Positions 16,868 to 25,701 of a stretch of DNA of 64,000 nt are shown here, in pieces. The first letter of the stretch is position 1. Every line of letters starts with the position of its first letter. The notes below the pieces were generated by a model. That model saw only the letters and a program-made list of their open reading frames with translations. It had not been told where the DNA came from and searched no databases. The stretch comes from Treponema sp. GTDB taxonomy: Bacteria; Spirochaetota; Spirochaetia; Treponematales; Treponemataceae. The stretch lies in the NCBI GenBank assembly GCA_017934745.1, contig JAGBIY010000051.1:95257-159256 (forward strand), in the 5' to 3' direction. The position numbers and the translations under genes are program-made.

Positions 16868-18730
16868 CTAATACTGGTACTTCACCGAGACTGAAAAATA
16901 GTGGTTCACCTCGTCGTAGAGCTGGTCAATCCAGTCCTGGAGCTGGGTCGCAACAGCGTTCTGGACTTCGCTCGATTCCTTCAACTCGTCCCAGCTTGAA
17001 TAGGTGCTCTCGCCCACAGAGTAGGTTCCGTCCCCGTTGTCAGTCCAGTCGATTGTGCCGCCCTCGTAGACGTTCGTGTTCACGTTGGCGTTCCTGACGT
17101 ACTCGAACGTGTAGCCGAGTTTGAGGGAGAACTGGCCGCCCTTCGTCTTCGGAAAGTCGTACTGGGCGGAGAGACCGGCCTGGCAGACGTACATCTTGTG
17201 GTCGCTCGTCATGAAGCCCAAGCGGTTCCACGCCTGGTCGACGTGCTTGCCGGTTCCGTCGCCTGTGAACATCTGCTGCATGAACGCGGTTCCGTTCGTG
17301 GCGTACTGGCCCTTCTTTGCAAGCACATACTCTGCCGCGTCGGAGTCGTTGAAGTCCTCGGAGGAATTGGCGTGGCGGGAGAAGAGGGTCGAAAGGTCGA
17401 CGGTCAAATTCTTCACGGGATTGAAAGAGGCGTTGAACTTCACGGCGTCGGAGTTCGGATAGAGGGTCGAGCCGATTTGGAGGCCGTTGTTCGTGTAGTT
17501 CTGGTAGTTGTACGCCTCCCCACTCATCACGCCGTCGTCGTTCGCGTCGTATTCCCAATGCGAGTAGACGTAGGGCATGACGCAGGTGTAGTTCATCGAA
17601 AGCTTCTTCACGGAAGAGTCGGAAGGATAATAGATTAGGCCGCTCTGGAGGGCGAAGCGGTACTTGGAGTCGAGGTCGAGCTTCACGATGTCGTTCACGG
17701 CGAAGTCGTCGATGAAAAGGTCGGTGGACCAGAGAAGGCCCGGAATCGGGCGGTAGTCGAAGAGAAGCCCCATCTGCAAATTCGAGGCGGCGCCTCCGAT
17801 TGTCTGCACGGCGATGAGCGGAGCCGGGAACATGTAGGTCAAATCGAAGCCGGGACCGAAAAGGATGTTCTCGTAGTACGAAAGCGAGAATTTCTTCGAG
17901 ATGTCGAATCGCACGGAATGGAATACGAGGAATTTGTTGTCCGAGAGATTTCCGCCGAGGTTGTCGGTGGCTCCAATCGACTCAAGCACCGTGCAGAAGC
18001 TCCACTTGTCGCGGGTCACGTTGAAAGTCAGGTTCGTGGAATGGTAGCCCGTGTCGTTCAGCGCAAGCCCCTCCCCCAGAAAGTCGCCGAAGCCGATTCT
18101 TGAAATGCCCACGGTCGAGTAGAGCCAGTCCACACCGACCTGCGCGTTCGTGTTGAGATTCGAATACGTGTTGAAAGGCCCGATTTCGGATGCGTCGTAG
18201 ATTGAATCCACGTCCTTGTTCACGAAAAGAGGAGCGTAGTCGCCGAAGCTATTCTTCGTCTCGCCGTAGAGGGAGAGGCTGTAGCCGAGCGAGACGAGTT
18301 TGAACAAGTCCGCGTCCCCCCGCACACCGATTTCGGCGCGGATGTTCTTGGCCTTCTTCGTTTCGTCCTCGTTACCGGAATTCTCGTCGTAGTCCACGCC
18401 CGATATTTTTCCGTCCGCTCCAACACGCGCGAAAGCGTGGAGGCGGCTTCCGAAAATGCGCTCGTACTCCTCGGAAGCGAGCGCGATGTCCTCGTCGGTG
18501 GCGTTGCCGCCCGCGTTCTCTATGACGGCGGAAAGAACTTCCCTCACGACCGAAAGCGGATACGGACGGAGCTGCGGAAGCGGTTTTTCGACAAGCCCGC
18601 GGAGGCTCCACGCTTGAACCTCCTCATAAAATCTGTCGTTCGGGTCCACCGAAACCTGCGCGGACAAGGCTGAAAACGACAATAAAAGCAAAGCCGAAAC
18701 GGCAAGCGCCTTCAATTTTTTGCAGAACAT
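16868..18730 (-). CDS. Outer-membrane beta-barrel protein, possibly Wzi/capsule-assembly-like
   Basis: The 620 residues begin with a signal peptide (cleavage near SALSA-Q). A helical N-terminal section includes WSLRGLVEKPLPQLRPYPLS. From about residue 120 alternating amphipathic strands continue to a C-terminal aromatic (SVSVKYQY), the usual barrel-assembly signal. The helical start with 'pLsr..v' followed by a barrel recalls the capsule-anchoring Wzi family, and LFGPGFDLTYMFPAPLIAVQ resembles its central region. That assignment is tentative. It sits 41 bp downstream of a related barrel gene on the same strand, so the two are probably co-transcribed. Confidence 0.65.
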   Translation of the reverse strand: MFCKKLKALAVSALLLLSFSALSAQVSVDPNDRFYEEVQAWSLRGLVEKPLPQLRPYPLSVVREVLSAVIENAGGNATDEDIALASEEYERIFGSRLHAFARVGADGKISGVDYDENSGNEDETKKAKNIRAEIGVRGDADLFKLVSLGYSLSLYGETKNSFGDYAPLFVNKDVDSIYDASEIGPFNTYSNLNTNAQVGVDWLYSTVGISRIGFGDFLGEGLALNDTGYHSTNLTFNVTRDKWSFCTVLESIGATDNLGGNLSDNKFLVFHSVRFDISKKFSLSYYENILFGPGFDLTYMFPAPLIAVQTIGGAASNLQMGLLFDYRPIPGLLWSTDLFIDDFAVNDIVKLDLDSKYRFALQSGLIYYPSDSSVKKLSMNYTCVMPYVYSHWEYDANDDGVMSGEAYNYQNYTNNGLQIGSTLYPNSDAVKFNASFNPVKNLTVDLSTLFSRHANSSEDFNDSDAAEYVLAKKGQYATNGTAFMQQMFTGDGTGKHVDQAWNRLGFMTSDHKMYVCQAGLSAQYDFPKTKGGQFSLKLGYTFEYVRNANVNTNVYEGGTIDWTDNGDGTYSVGESTYSSWDELKESSEVQNAVATQLQDWIDQLYDEVNHYFSVSVKYQY

Positions 18731-18771
18731 TTTTCTATTTTTCCTCTTTTTTCTTCAAATTATTTTTCAAT

Positions 18772-20502
18772 CTACTTCTTCAATTTGCACAAGTCGATGT
18801 CCACGGCGAACGCAATCTCCATTCCCTGCCGGCTCTCGCCCGATACGTTGCCGTTGTTGAACGTGAAGACGAACGCCGGCTGCAAAGTGAACTTGAGCCA
18901 GTCGTTGGCGTGGTAGACGCCCCGGACGGCGAAGCGGTTCACGTACTCGACAGTGCCCGACGGAGACGACTTGTCGCGGTTGCTCTCCCAGTCCTCCTGG
19001 CTGTCCTTGTCGGGATAGGCCCACCACGAGGTGTCCTCTGGGGCGTCGGTGTCGAATTCGGTCTTCTGTCCGCCCCACCTCACGTCGCCGTTCTCGTCGT
19101 AGTACTTGAAAACGTTCGTGCCGGACTGCTCCCCCCTCGCCATGAAGAGATATGTGAAGTTGACCGACCACTTCCCCGGAACCTCGTAGCCCGCCTGCAG
19201 CTCTCCCGAAATAGTGTCAGGGCCGAACGGAGAGCCAATCCACTCGTAGAAGATGGCCTTGTCGCCCATGTTCTCGCTGTAAGTCCTCACCATCGACCAG
19301 TTCGGGCTTTCCTTTATGTAGAGGTACGGGTCGGCCCAGTAGCCCTCGATTCCGAAGCGGAAGCGGCCGCCTTTGTACGGAACGTAGTACTCCGTTCCAA
19401 GCTGCGCGCCGAGTCCGTTCGGGGTCGGAGTGTCCGGGTAGTTCGACCTCTCGTAGGCCGTCTGGAACTGCGTCATCGCGAAGAGGCCGTAGACGCGGAG
19501 ATTGTCCACAGGGGCGAACTGCGCCTTCACGCCCATGTAGTCGCAGGTGTGGCTCTCAGGGTCGTCCTCGTCAGGCTCGTAGTCCCTCCATGCCGCCCAG
19601 CCGTGCAGAATCGTCCACGGGTTCAGGTAGCGTAGTTCAAGCGGCGCGTAGACCAGAAGCCCCTCGAACACGGTGAGCTGGAATTTCTTGAAGAACCTCG
19701 CGTCAATCTGGTGCGCGTAGACGTACTTGTCCACGTTGAACTGAGAGACGGTGCCAGTGTACTTGAAGACGGGACAGTAGAATTCGAGCTGGCCGTAGGA
19801 GACGCCCGTGAGGTATTCCGACCAGATGACGCTCCCCATCATGGTGTCGCCGATGTTCCTCGAGCCTTTCCCCAGCTGGAAGGCGAAACCGGTCTTCTCC
19901 GAGAGAATCATGCCGGTGCTCAAATACGCCGTGTCCGGGAAGTTGATGTCGAAGTCGTCGGGATTGTAGAGGATGTTGGTGTAGTTGTCGTCGTGCAATG
20001 ACGCGCCCTTGTTCTGGGAAAGAATCGTGTCCATGCTCATCGTAACGTAGTCGCCCACTGTTATCTTGAACGGAACTCCGAGCATCGGCTTCCTCTCGTA
20101 CCTGTCCCACACCCAGTCCAAATCGTCCTCGCTCTTGTAGAATCCCTCCAGGCTCACGGAAGGCTCGATTCCAATCGACAAGATGTCGTACCCGAACGAG
20201 AGGTTCGACTCGGAAAGGTAGGCCTCTATTCTCTCAAGCTGCCTCTTTCCAGACTCGCTGAGCTTCTCTTCATCGATTTCGCTCATGTAGAGTTTTAGCT
20301 GCTGAATCGAAATCGGAGTGGAGTCGGCGAAGTTCACAAGCCCGCATTCGAGCGAGACTTCCTTGAACGCGTCGTAGACCCAGTGGCCGCTCTCTATAAG
20401 CTCCTGCGCCCCCCGTGGAGACGCGTAGGAAGCGAACTGGCAGAACGCCCAGAAAAAAAGCGGCGCGAAAAAAGACGCGCCCGTGCGCAACACATTTCTC
20501 AT
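18772..20502 (-). CDS. Outer-membrane beta-barrel protein, possibly Wzi-like, paralogue-type neighbour
   Basis: The 576-residue protein has a signal peptide (core FFAPLFFWAFCQFAS) and the same N-terminal plan as its downstream neighbour: a helical SLECGLVNFADSTPISIQQLKLYM section, then many amphipathic strands with aromatic girdles. LRYLNPWTILHGWAAW near the middle is a good match to the region where Wzi-like proteins name an exposed loop. The C-terminus (DIDLCKLKK) does not end in an aromatic residue, which is unusual for a barrel. I use the ATG at 20502 with AGGGGA upstream; a TTG six codons earlier overlaps that site. The first gene of the two-gene unit, it is preceded by a large palindrome. 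Confidence 0.6.
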   Translation of the reverse strand: MRNVLRTGASFFAPLFFWAFCQFASYASPRGAQELIESGHWVYDAFKEVSLECGLVNFADSTPISIQQLKLYMSEIDEEKLSESGKRQLERIEAYLSESNLSFGYDILSIGIEPSVSLEGFYKSEDDLDWVWDRYERKPMLGVPFKITVGDYVTMSMDTILSQNKGASLHDDNYTNILYNPDDFDINFPDTAYLSTGMILSEKTGFAFQLGKGSRNIGDTMMGSVIWSEYLTGVSYGQLEFYCPVFKYTGTVSQFNVDKYVYAHQIDARFFKKFQLTVFEGLLVYAPLELRYLNPWTILHGWAAWRDYEPDEDDPESHTCDYMGVKAQFAPVDNLRVYGLFAMTQFQTAYERSNYPDTPTPNGLGAQLGTEYYVPYKGGRFRFGIEGYWADPYLYIKESPNWSMVRTYSENMGDKAIFYEWIGSPFGPDTISGELQAGYEVPGKWSVNFTYLFMARGEQSGTNVFKYYDENGDVRWGGQKTEFDTDAPEDTSWWAYPDKDSQEDWESNRDKSSPSGTVEYVNRFAVRGVYHANDWLKFTLQPAFVFTFNNGNVSGESRQGMEIAFAVDIDLCKLKK

Positions 20503-20535
20503 AAAAAATCCCCTGTCCAAAAATTCAAATTATTA

Positions 20536-20702
20536 GGTCGAATGTCGAGTTTATGCATATCGTAGTCGCAGAAACAAGCTCCCAGCGGGAACCCGCCAAC
20601 AAAAACGGCAGTACCGCTCCGCGGTGGCTGAGTGTTTTTGTTGACGGAACCCCGCTTCCGCTTGTTTCTGCCATTGCACTTGTAAAAACTCGACTTTCGC
20701 CG
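20536..20702. repeat. Nested palindromic element of about 160 bp
   Basis: Five nested complementary pairs are visible: GTCGAGTTT 20544-20552 with 20686-20694, GCAGAAACAAGC 20568-20579 with 20660-20671, AGCGGG 20584-20589 with 20651-20656, AACAAAAAC 20598-20606 with 20634-20642, and ACCGC/GCGGT at 20613-20625. The outermost pair extends imperfectly on both sides. It fills nearly all of the gap between the glycosyltransferase gene and the barrel-gene pair. No T-run follows on either strand, so it is not a simple terminator. Confidence 0.75.
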
Positions 20703-20705
20703 CAA

Positions 20706-22037
20706 TTATTTTTCATCGCCCTCGAAACCGTCCCGGATTTCAAAGTCCGACTCGTCTATCCCGACTTCCATGCGGAATTCCGAGTCGAATTCGTCCCAGA
20801 GCTTCTCGGACTCGGAATCGTAGAAGCCCTCCACAATCTTCACGGCCTTCTCGTAGCACTTGACCAGCGTCGGGGTGAGGTTCGAAATCTTCCATTTCGC
20901 CCCCCACGCCAACGCCTCCTTCGACTTCTGCTTCCGTAAATTCTGGTTCGACATCAGCTCCACCACACGCCCGGAAAATTCCTCAAGGTCGTCGGCCACC
21001 ATGAAGCCGCCGTGGTCTCCGTCCATCACGTCCACCGTCCCCATCTCGCCAATCGCCACGACAGGAAGACCTGAGAGCATCGCCTCCACGGTCACAAGCC
21101 CCTGCGTCTCGGTCTTGCTCGGGAAGACGAAGACGCTCGCCATGCGGTAGAAGTACACGAGGTCGTCGCTCCCGATGTAGCCCGCGAACGCAACGGAATC
21201 CGAAAGCCCCCGGCTCTCGGCCTCCTCCTCAAGCTCCTCAAGGTACGGCCCTCCGCCCACGAAAAGCAGCGCGGTCTTGGGGAACCTCTCCCTCACGCGG
21301 GAGAGCACGTCGAAAAGGAACGGAAGGTTCTTCTCCTTCACTATGCGCCCCACAAAAAGCAGAATCTTCTTTCCCTTGAGCTGCGGGAAAGTCTTGTTGA
21401 GTCTTGACGAAATCTGGAAAGAGCGCGCGAAAGAGTACTGGAACTGCTCGTCCGGGATTCCCGTGGGAAGGATGTCCACGCTCTTGTCAATGCCGTAGTC
21501 CCTCACGACGGAAGCGATTCTCTCGGTGGGCGCGATTATGACGTTCGCCCGCTTCAGGTAGAATTTCACCACGCTGCGCCCGATTTTCCTCAGTGTGAAG
21601 TCGGGGAGGAAGTTGACATAGTTCGCCAGGTAGTCCTCCCACATCGTGTGGAACGTGAAGACGAACGGAACATGGCGGTGCCTCGCGTACATCGCCCCGA
21701 AATAGCCGACAGTCCACTCGGAGTTGATGTGTATCACGTCCGGGCGGAAACGGTCCATGGTCTTTTTAATGAGCAGCCACTTGTCGATTCGAATCATCCT
21801 GTCCTCTTTGGAGAAAAGCGTCTTGGAGGAAGGAATCCTGATGATTTTGAACGGAGACATCCTGTCGTTGCTCTTCTCGTCGAAAGAAGACGTCCTCTGC
21901 TGCTCCTCGGAATATTCGAGGCACACCACGGCGACCTCGTGGCCGAGCTTGGTCAGCTCGCCTGCGTAGGAGCGGACAGAAACCGCCACGCCGTTGATGC
22001 GCGGAAAGTATGCGTCCGTGAACATTGCGATTTTCAT
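20706..22037 (-). CDS. Glycosyltransferase, GT4 family (DgdA-like)
   Basis: This 443-residue GT-B protein starts with MKIAMFTDAYFPRINGVAVSV, the N-terminal signature of GT4 enzymes that glycosylate diacylglycerol or phosphatidylinositol. The C-terminal nucleotide-sugar site has the E-x7-E motif in KTETQGLVTVEAMLSG, preceded by GRIVKEKNLPFL. There is no signal peptide; such enzymes are cytoplasmic-face membrane-associated. A glucosyl- or galactosyl-diacylglycerol transferase role would suit a treponemal glycolipid envelope, but the acceptor is inference. The acidic C-terminal tail (about 405-443) is extra. It is divergent from the uracil-DNA glycosylase gene. Confidence 0.85.
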   Translation of the reverse strand: MKIAMFTDAYFPRINGVAVSVRSYAGELTKLGHEVAVVCLEYSEEQQRTSSFDEKSNDRMSPFKIIRIPSSKTLFSKEDRMIRIDKWLLIKKTMDRFRPDVIHINSEWTVGYFGAMYARHRHVPFVFTFHTMWEDYLANYVNFLPDFTLRKIGRSVVKFYLKRANVIIAPTERIASVVRDYGIDKSVDILPTGIPDEQFQYSFARSFQISSRLNKTFPQLKGKKILLFVGRIVKEKNLPFLFDVLSRVRERFPKTALLFVGGGPYLEELEEEAESRGLSDSVAFAGYIGSDDLVYFYRMASVFVFPSKTETQGLVTVEAMLSGLPVVAIGEMGTVDVMDGDHGGFMVADDLEEFSGRVVELMSNQNLRKQKSKEALAWGAKWKISNLTPTLVKCYEKAVKIVEGFYDSESEKLWDEFDSEFRMEVGIDESDFEIRDGFEGDEK

Positions 22038-22123
22038 ACGTTTTTAAAAGATAACTTTTCATCGAAAAACAATAAACCACTACAAGGTAAACAATTCAAC
22101 AAAATTGCACTAAAATCGAACAA

Positions 22124-22912
22124 ATGACAAGAAACGACAAACTGAAGATATACGATTTGCTAAAAAAATCTTCCGATTGCATATACGGCTTCTCATCCCC
22201 CACATTCCCGAAGGAGACTCCGAACCTCATAGACGACATGGAGACGAAGGCGGAAGCCTCCCTCGCCGACAGCCTGCTCGAAGAGATATCGTCATCCGGG
22301 AAAGGCGGACAAGCGGGAGCGGATTTTGACGGGAAAAGAGAAAAGCTCGACCGTCTGGCGAAGAAAATCGCCGCCTGCAAAAGGTGCCGCCTGTGCGAGG
22401 GCAGGACGAACACCGTCCCCGGCATGGGCGTTGAGAACCCGTTCGTGCTCGTCGTGGGAGAAGGACCTGGCGAGCAGGAGGACTTGAGCGGACTTCCGTT
22501 CGTGGGCCCCGCAGGGCAGCTTCTGGACAAGATGCTCGCGGCGATATCACTTTCGAGGACGACGAACTGCTACATCGCGAACATCGTAAAGTGCCGCCCC
22601 CCGAAGAACAGAATCCCGCTCCCGGAAGAGGCAGACGCCTGCATTTCCTTCCTCCAAGCGCAGATAGCAGTGCTCAAGCCCAAGGCCATCCTCGCGGCCG
22701 GAAGCACCGCCGTGAAGAATCTGCTCAGGACATCGAACGGAGTGATAAAACTGCACGGCCAAATCCTAGACTTCAACGGAATCCCGCTCATGGCCACATA
22801 CCACCCCAGCGCGCTCCTGCACGACCCGAGGAACAAGAGGACCGCATGGGAGGACCTGAAGATTTTCCGAGAGAAACTCCGGCAGCTCAATCCCGAATAC
22901 GAAAAGCAATAG
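22124..22912 (+). CDS. Uracil-DNA glycosylase, family 4 (Fe-S type)
   Basis: The enzyme removes uracil from DNA. The 262 residues contain a divergent N-terminal extension of about 80 residues, then the cluster cysteines CKRCRLC (about 86-92), motif 1 GEGPGEQEDLSGLPFVGPAGQLLDKM, the CRPPKNR loop, and motif 2 HPSALL. These are the marks of family 4/5 enzymes with a [4Fe-4S] cluster, as in Thermotoga. In many genomes the N-terminal extension is a fusion relic of a phage polymerase domain; here it has no recognisable fold. It is probably transcribed with priA, 29 bp downstream. Confidence 0.92.
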   Translation: MTRNDKLKIYDLLKKSSDCIYGFSSPTFPKETPNLIDDMETKAEASLADSLLEEISSSGKGGQAGADFDGKREKLDRLAKKIAACKRCRLCEGRTNTVPGMGVENPFVLVVGEGPGEQEDLSGLPFVGPAGQLLDKMLAAISLSRTTNCYIANIVKCRPPKNRIPLPEEADACISFLQAQIAVLKPKAILAAGSTAVKNLLRTSNGVIKLHGQILDFNGIPLMATYHPSALLHDPRNKRTAWEDLKIFREKLRQLNPEYEKQ

Positions 22913-22941
22913 AACTGTTTTTTAAGGAAGAGAAGAACGAA

Positions 22942-24984
22942 ATGGCAAAATATTTGGAAATAGTGCTGAACAAGCCGATGCTCCAGTCCTTCACATACCA
23001 AAACCTCCCGGACTTGGAGGGGGAAAGCCTCGTCGGAAAGCGCGTCGACATGAGATTCGGGAACTCGAGCGCGAAGGGCTTCGTCATAGGGGAATTCGAC
23101 GAACTTCCGAAGGACCTCGGATTCGACCCGGCAAAGATACGCCCCATAAAGAAGGTCATAGACAAGGAGAGGACTTTCACGGAAGAGACAATCGAGATGG
23201 CGAACTGGGTGTCGAATTTCTACATCTGTTCGGTGGGAGAAGCCATATCGATGATGATTCCGGGCGGCAAGAGGGAGACGGAAATCAGCGGGATGGGCTT
23301 CTCGGACACCGACAACACGGATTTCCAAAAGAAGGAACTTTCCGAGGAACAGCGGCGGGCGGTAGACGAGATAATCGCTGAATCGGAGAAAGAAGACGGA
23401 AAACTCCTCCACTACCTCTACGGCCCCACGGGAACAGGAAAGACGGAAGTTTTCCTGCAGGCGGCCGACGAAATCCTCGCGAAGGGCAAGGGAGTCATCT
23501 ACCTCGTCCCTGAAATATCGCTCACAAAGCAGGTCGTGGACGCGGTGCAAGAGAGATTCGGAGACACCGTGGCCGTCCTCCACTCCGCCCTAACCCCAAG
23601 CCAGAAGCTCAAGGAATGGAACAGGATTCTCTCGAAAGAGGCGCGCGTAGTGGTGGGGGCAAGAAGCGCAGTGTTCGCCCCGGTGCCCGACCTTGGACTC
23701 ATCATAATAGACGAGGAGCACGACGGCTCTTACAAGTCGGGCTCGACTCCGAGATACCACGCCAGGCAGGTAGCCATGCACAGGTGTTTCAGACACAAGA
23801 TTCCGCTGTTGATGGGAAGCGCGACGCCGAGCGTGGAGGCGTGGAAGATGATGAAGGACAGGACGATAATCCCCCACACGCTCACGAAAAGGCTCGCCGG
23901 CGGCGCGATGCCGACTATAGAATGCGTGGACCTGACGAAATGCCCGGCCGATACCGGATGCATATCGCCAGAACTAAGGAAGGAAATAGACGAGGCCCTC
24001 AAGGAGAAGAGGCAAACGATTCTCTTCCTGAACAGGCGTGGCTTCTCCCACTATTTCAGGTGCAACTCGTGCGGATACGACATGAAGTGCAAGAACTGCT
24101 CCGTGTCGATGACTCTGCACAGGAAGGACAAGAGGCTCCGCTGCCACTATTGCGGCTGGTCGGTCGAGCAGCCGCAGAGCTGCCCGGAATGCGGCTCCCT
24201 CGACATCGGCTATTCGGGATTCGGGACGGAGTACATAGAGAACGAGGTGAAGGCGAAATTCCCGCTCGCCCGCGTCATCAGGCTCGACACGGACAGCGTG
24301 ACGGCGAAGGAGCTGCCAGAGAAAATCGAGGCGTTCAAGAAAGGCGAGTACGACATCCTTCTTGGAACGCAGATGGTCGCCAAGGGCTTGAACTTTCCGA
24401 ACCTCAAGCTCGTGGGCGTGGTTCAGGCGGACACGGGCCTGCACATGCCGGACTTCCGCGCCTCGGAAAGGACGTTCGCCCTCATAACGCAGGTCGCCGG
24501 GCGCGCCGGCAGGTTCTTCCCGGACGGAAAGGTTCTCGTCCAGACCTACAATCCGTTGAACGAGCCGATAGACTACGCAGTGCACGGCGAAATCAGCAGA
24601 TTCTACGATGAAGAGATTGAGGCCAGGGAGGCGACGGGCTTCCCTCCGTTCTCGCGCATGGTGCAGCTCGTGTTCCGCTCGCCGTCGGAGGAAGTGAGCG
24701 AGGTGATGGCCGACAAGGGCGGAAGCCTCCTCGGCGACATACTCGACAAAATCCGCAGGCAGAGCAAGAACCCAAAGACGGCAGAGCAATGCGACGAGAC
24801 CGAAATCCTAGGCCCCTCCGAGTGCCCGATATACAAGCTGAACGACAACTACAGGAACCAGATTCTCCTCCGCGGCCCCAACATCCAGATAATGCAGGCC
24901 ATGGCGCGGGAGTTCATCTACGGCTACCGCACACCAAGCAACCTCTACATCGAATGCGACGTGGACCCGGCCTCGCTTTTGTGA
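22942..24984 (+). CDS. priA: Primosomal protein N' (replication restart helicase)
   Basis: PriA reloads the replisome at stalled forks. The 680-residue protein has the Walker A motif YGPTGTGKTEVF, the DEEH box in IIIDEEHDGSYK, and the zinc-binding insert with four CxxC pairs (CNSCG, CKNC, CHYCG, CPECG). The helicase C-terminal motifs include LLGTQMVAKGLNFPN and QVAGRAGRF. The 3'-DNA-binding N-terminal domain is present but divergent. The start is ATG 22942 (MAKYLEIVL), with a GGAAGAG site upstream; the frame is open far upstream but only through the uracil-glycosylase gene. It is convergent with a nitroreductase gene with 11 bp between stops. Confidence 0.93.
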   Translation: MAKYLEIVLNKPMLQSFTYQNLPDLEGESLVGKRVDMRFGNSSAKGFVIGEFDELPKDLGFDPAKIRPIKKVIDKERTFTEETIEMANWVSNFYICSVGEAISMMIPGGKRETEISGMGFSDTDNTDFQKKELSEEQRRAVDEIIAESEKEDGKLLHYLYGPTGTGKTEVFLQAADEILAKGKGVIYLVPEISLTKQVVDAVQERFGDTVAVLHSALTPSQKLKEWNRILSKEARVVVGARSAVFAPVPDLGLIIIDEEHDGSYKSGSTPRYHARQVAMHRCFRHKIPLLMGSATPSVEAWKMMKDRTIIPHTLTKRLAGGAMPTIECVDLTKCPADTGCISPELRKEIDEALKEKRQTILFLNRRGFSHYFRCNSCGYDMKCKNCSVSMTLHRKDKRLRCHYCGWSVEQPQSCPECGSLDIGYSGFGTEYIENEVKAKFPLARVIRLDTDSVTAKELPEKIEAFKKGEYDILLGTQMVAKGLNFPNLKLVGVVQADTGLHMPDFRASERTFALITQVAGRAGRFFPDGKVLVQTYNPLNEPIDYAVHGEISRFYDEEIEAREATGFPPFSRMVQLVFRSPSEEVSEVMADKGGSLLGDILDKIRRQSKNPKTAEQCDETEILGPSECPIYKLNDNYRNQILLRGPNIQIMQAMAREFIYGYRTPSNLYIECDVDPASLL

Positions 24985-24995
24985 GGGGGAATAGC

Positions 24996-25523
24996 TCACC
25001 TCACCCAGTACACGTTCTCCTTTCTAGGAGCGGCTGGGGCCTTTCCGCCCTCCTCCGGGTAGCCGAGAGCGATGTGCGCGATGCCCTCGTAGTCGCCCTC
25101 TATTCCCAAATCGGAGAGGATTTTCTTTCCGAACTCGGAGTCGAACTCCTCTTTCGCGCGGTGAATCCAGATTCCGCCGAGCCCGAGGCTCTCCGCGGCG
25201 TTCAGGAGGTTTCCAGCTACGAGCGAGCCGTCATAGACATGTGTGGCGGCGGACTTGTCGGCGACCACGACCAGCACAGCGGGCGCGCCGTAGAACGGGT
25301 CGAACCCTTCCCGTCCGAGAATCTTCGCGTTCTCCGCGCTTATCCTGTCGCGCAAATCCTTGTTGGTCACGACCAGTATCTTCACGGGCTGCATCCCCCT
25401 TCCGCTCGGCGCGAAAGTGCCTGCCCTGACGACGGCCTTCAACTCATCCTCGCTCGGCATCTTGCCCGCGACGAATTTCCTGCAGCTTCTCCTGGACTCA
25501 AGAACCTTCAATGTTTCGTTCAT
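24996..25523 (-). CDS. Nitroreductase family protein
   Basis: The 175-residue FMN-type protein begins with ESRRSCRKF, the usual phosphate-contact motif. It has APSGRGMQPVKILVV and, near residue 105, LLNAAESLGLGGIWIHRAKEEF. The late IAHIALGYPEE segment and the C-terminal PRKENVYWVR are also typical. Family members reduce nitro, quinone or flavin substrates with NAD(P)H. The physiological substrate is unknown. It is a single gene facing the ZIP transporter on one side and convergent with priA on the other. Confidence 0.88.
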   Translation of the reverse strand: MNETLKVLESRRSCRKFVAGKMPSEDELKAVVRAGTFAPSGRGMQPVKILVVTNKDLRDRISAENAKILGREGFDPFYGAPAVLVVVADKSAATHVYDGSLVAGNLLNAAESLGLGGIWIHRAKEEFDSEFGKKILSDLGIEGDYEGIAHIALGYPEEGGKAPAAPRKENVYWVR

Positions 25524-25701
25524 ATCAAACTACTTGACTAAAAAATACTTCGGCTTCAACCGAATGATGAATTTCAATCTACAAAACAAAATTCGGGTTG
25601 TAAAGGAAAAAAGCGTTCTCTTGAGAAAAGGCTATCATTTAGATGGGAAAACGGTGTTGCCAGGTGTTTTTTCAGCTAGAATGAATGGACAGGAGGTGGA
25701 A

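Noticed and set aside
20521-20705. Short coding frames in the palindrome
   Set aside because: They have no ribosome site and follow from the symmetry of the element.
22591-22941. N-terminal extension of priA by about 115 codons
   Set aside because: It lies wholly within the uracil-DNA glycosylase gene in another frame and has no PriA-like sequence before MAKYLEIV.
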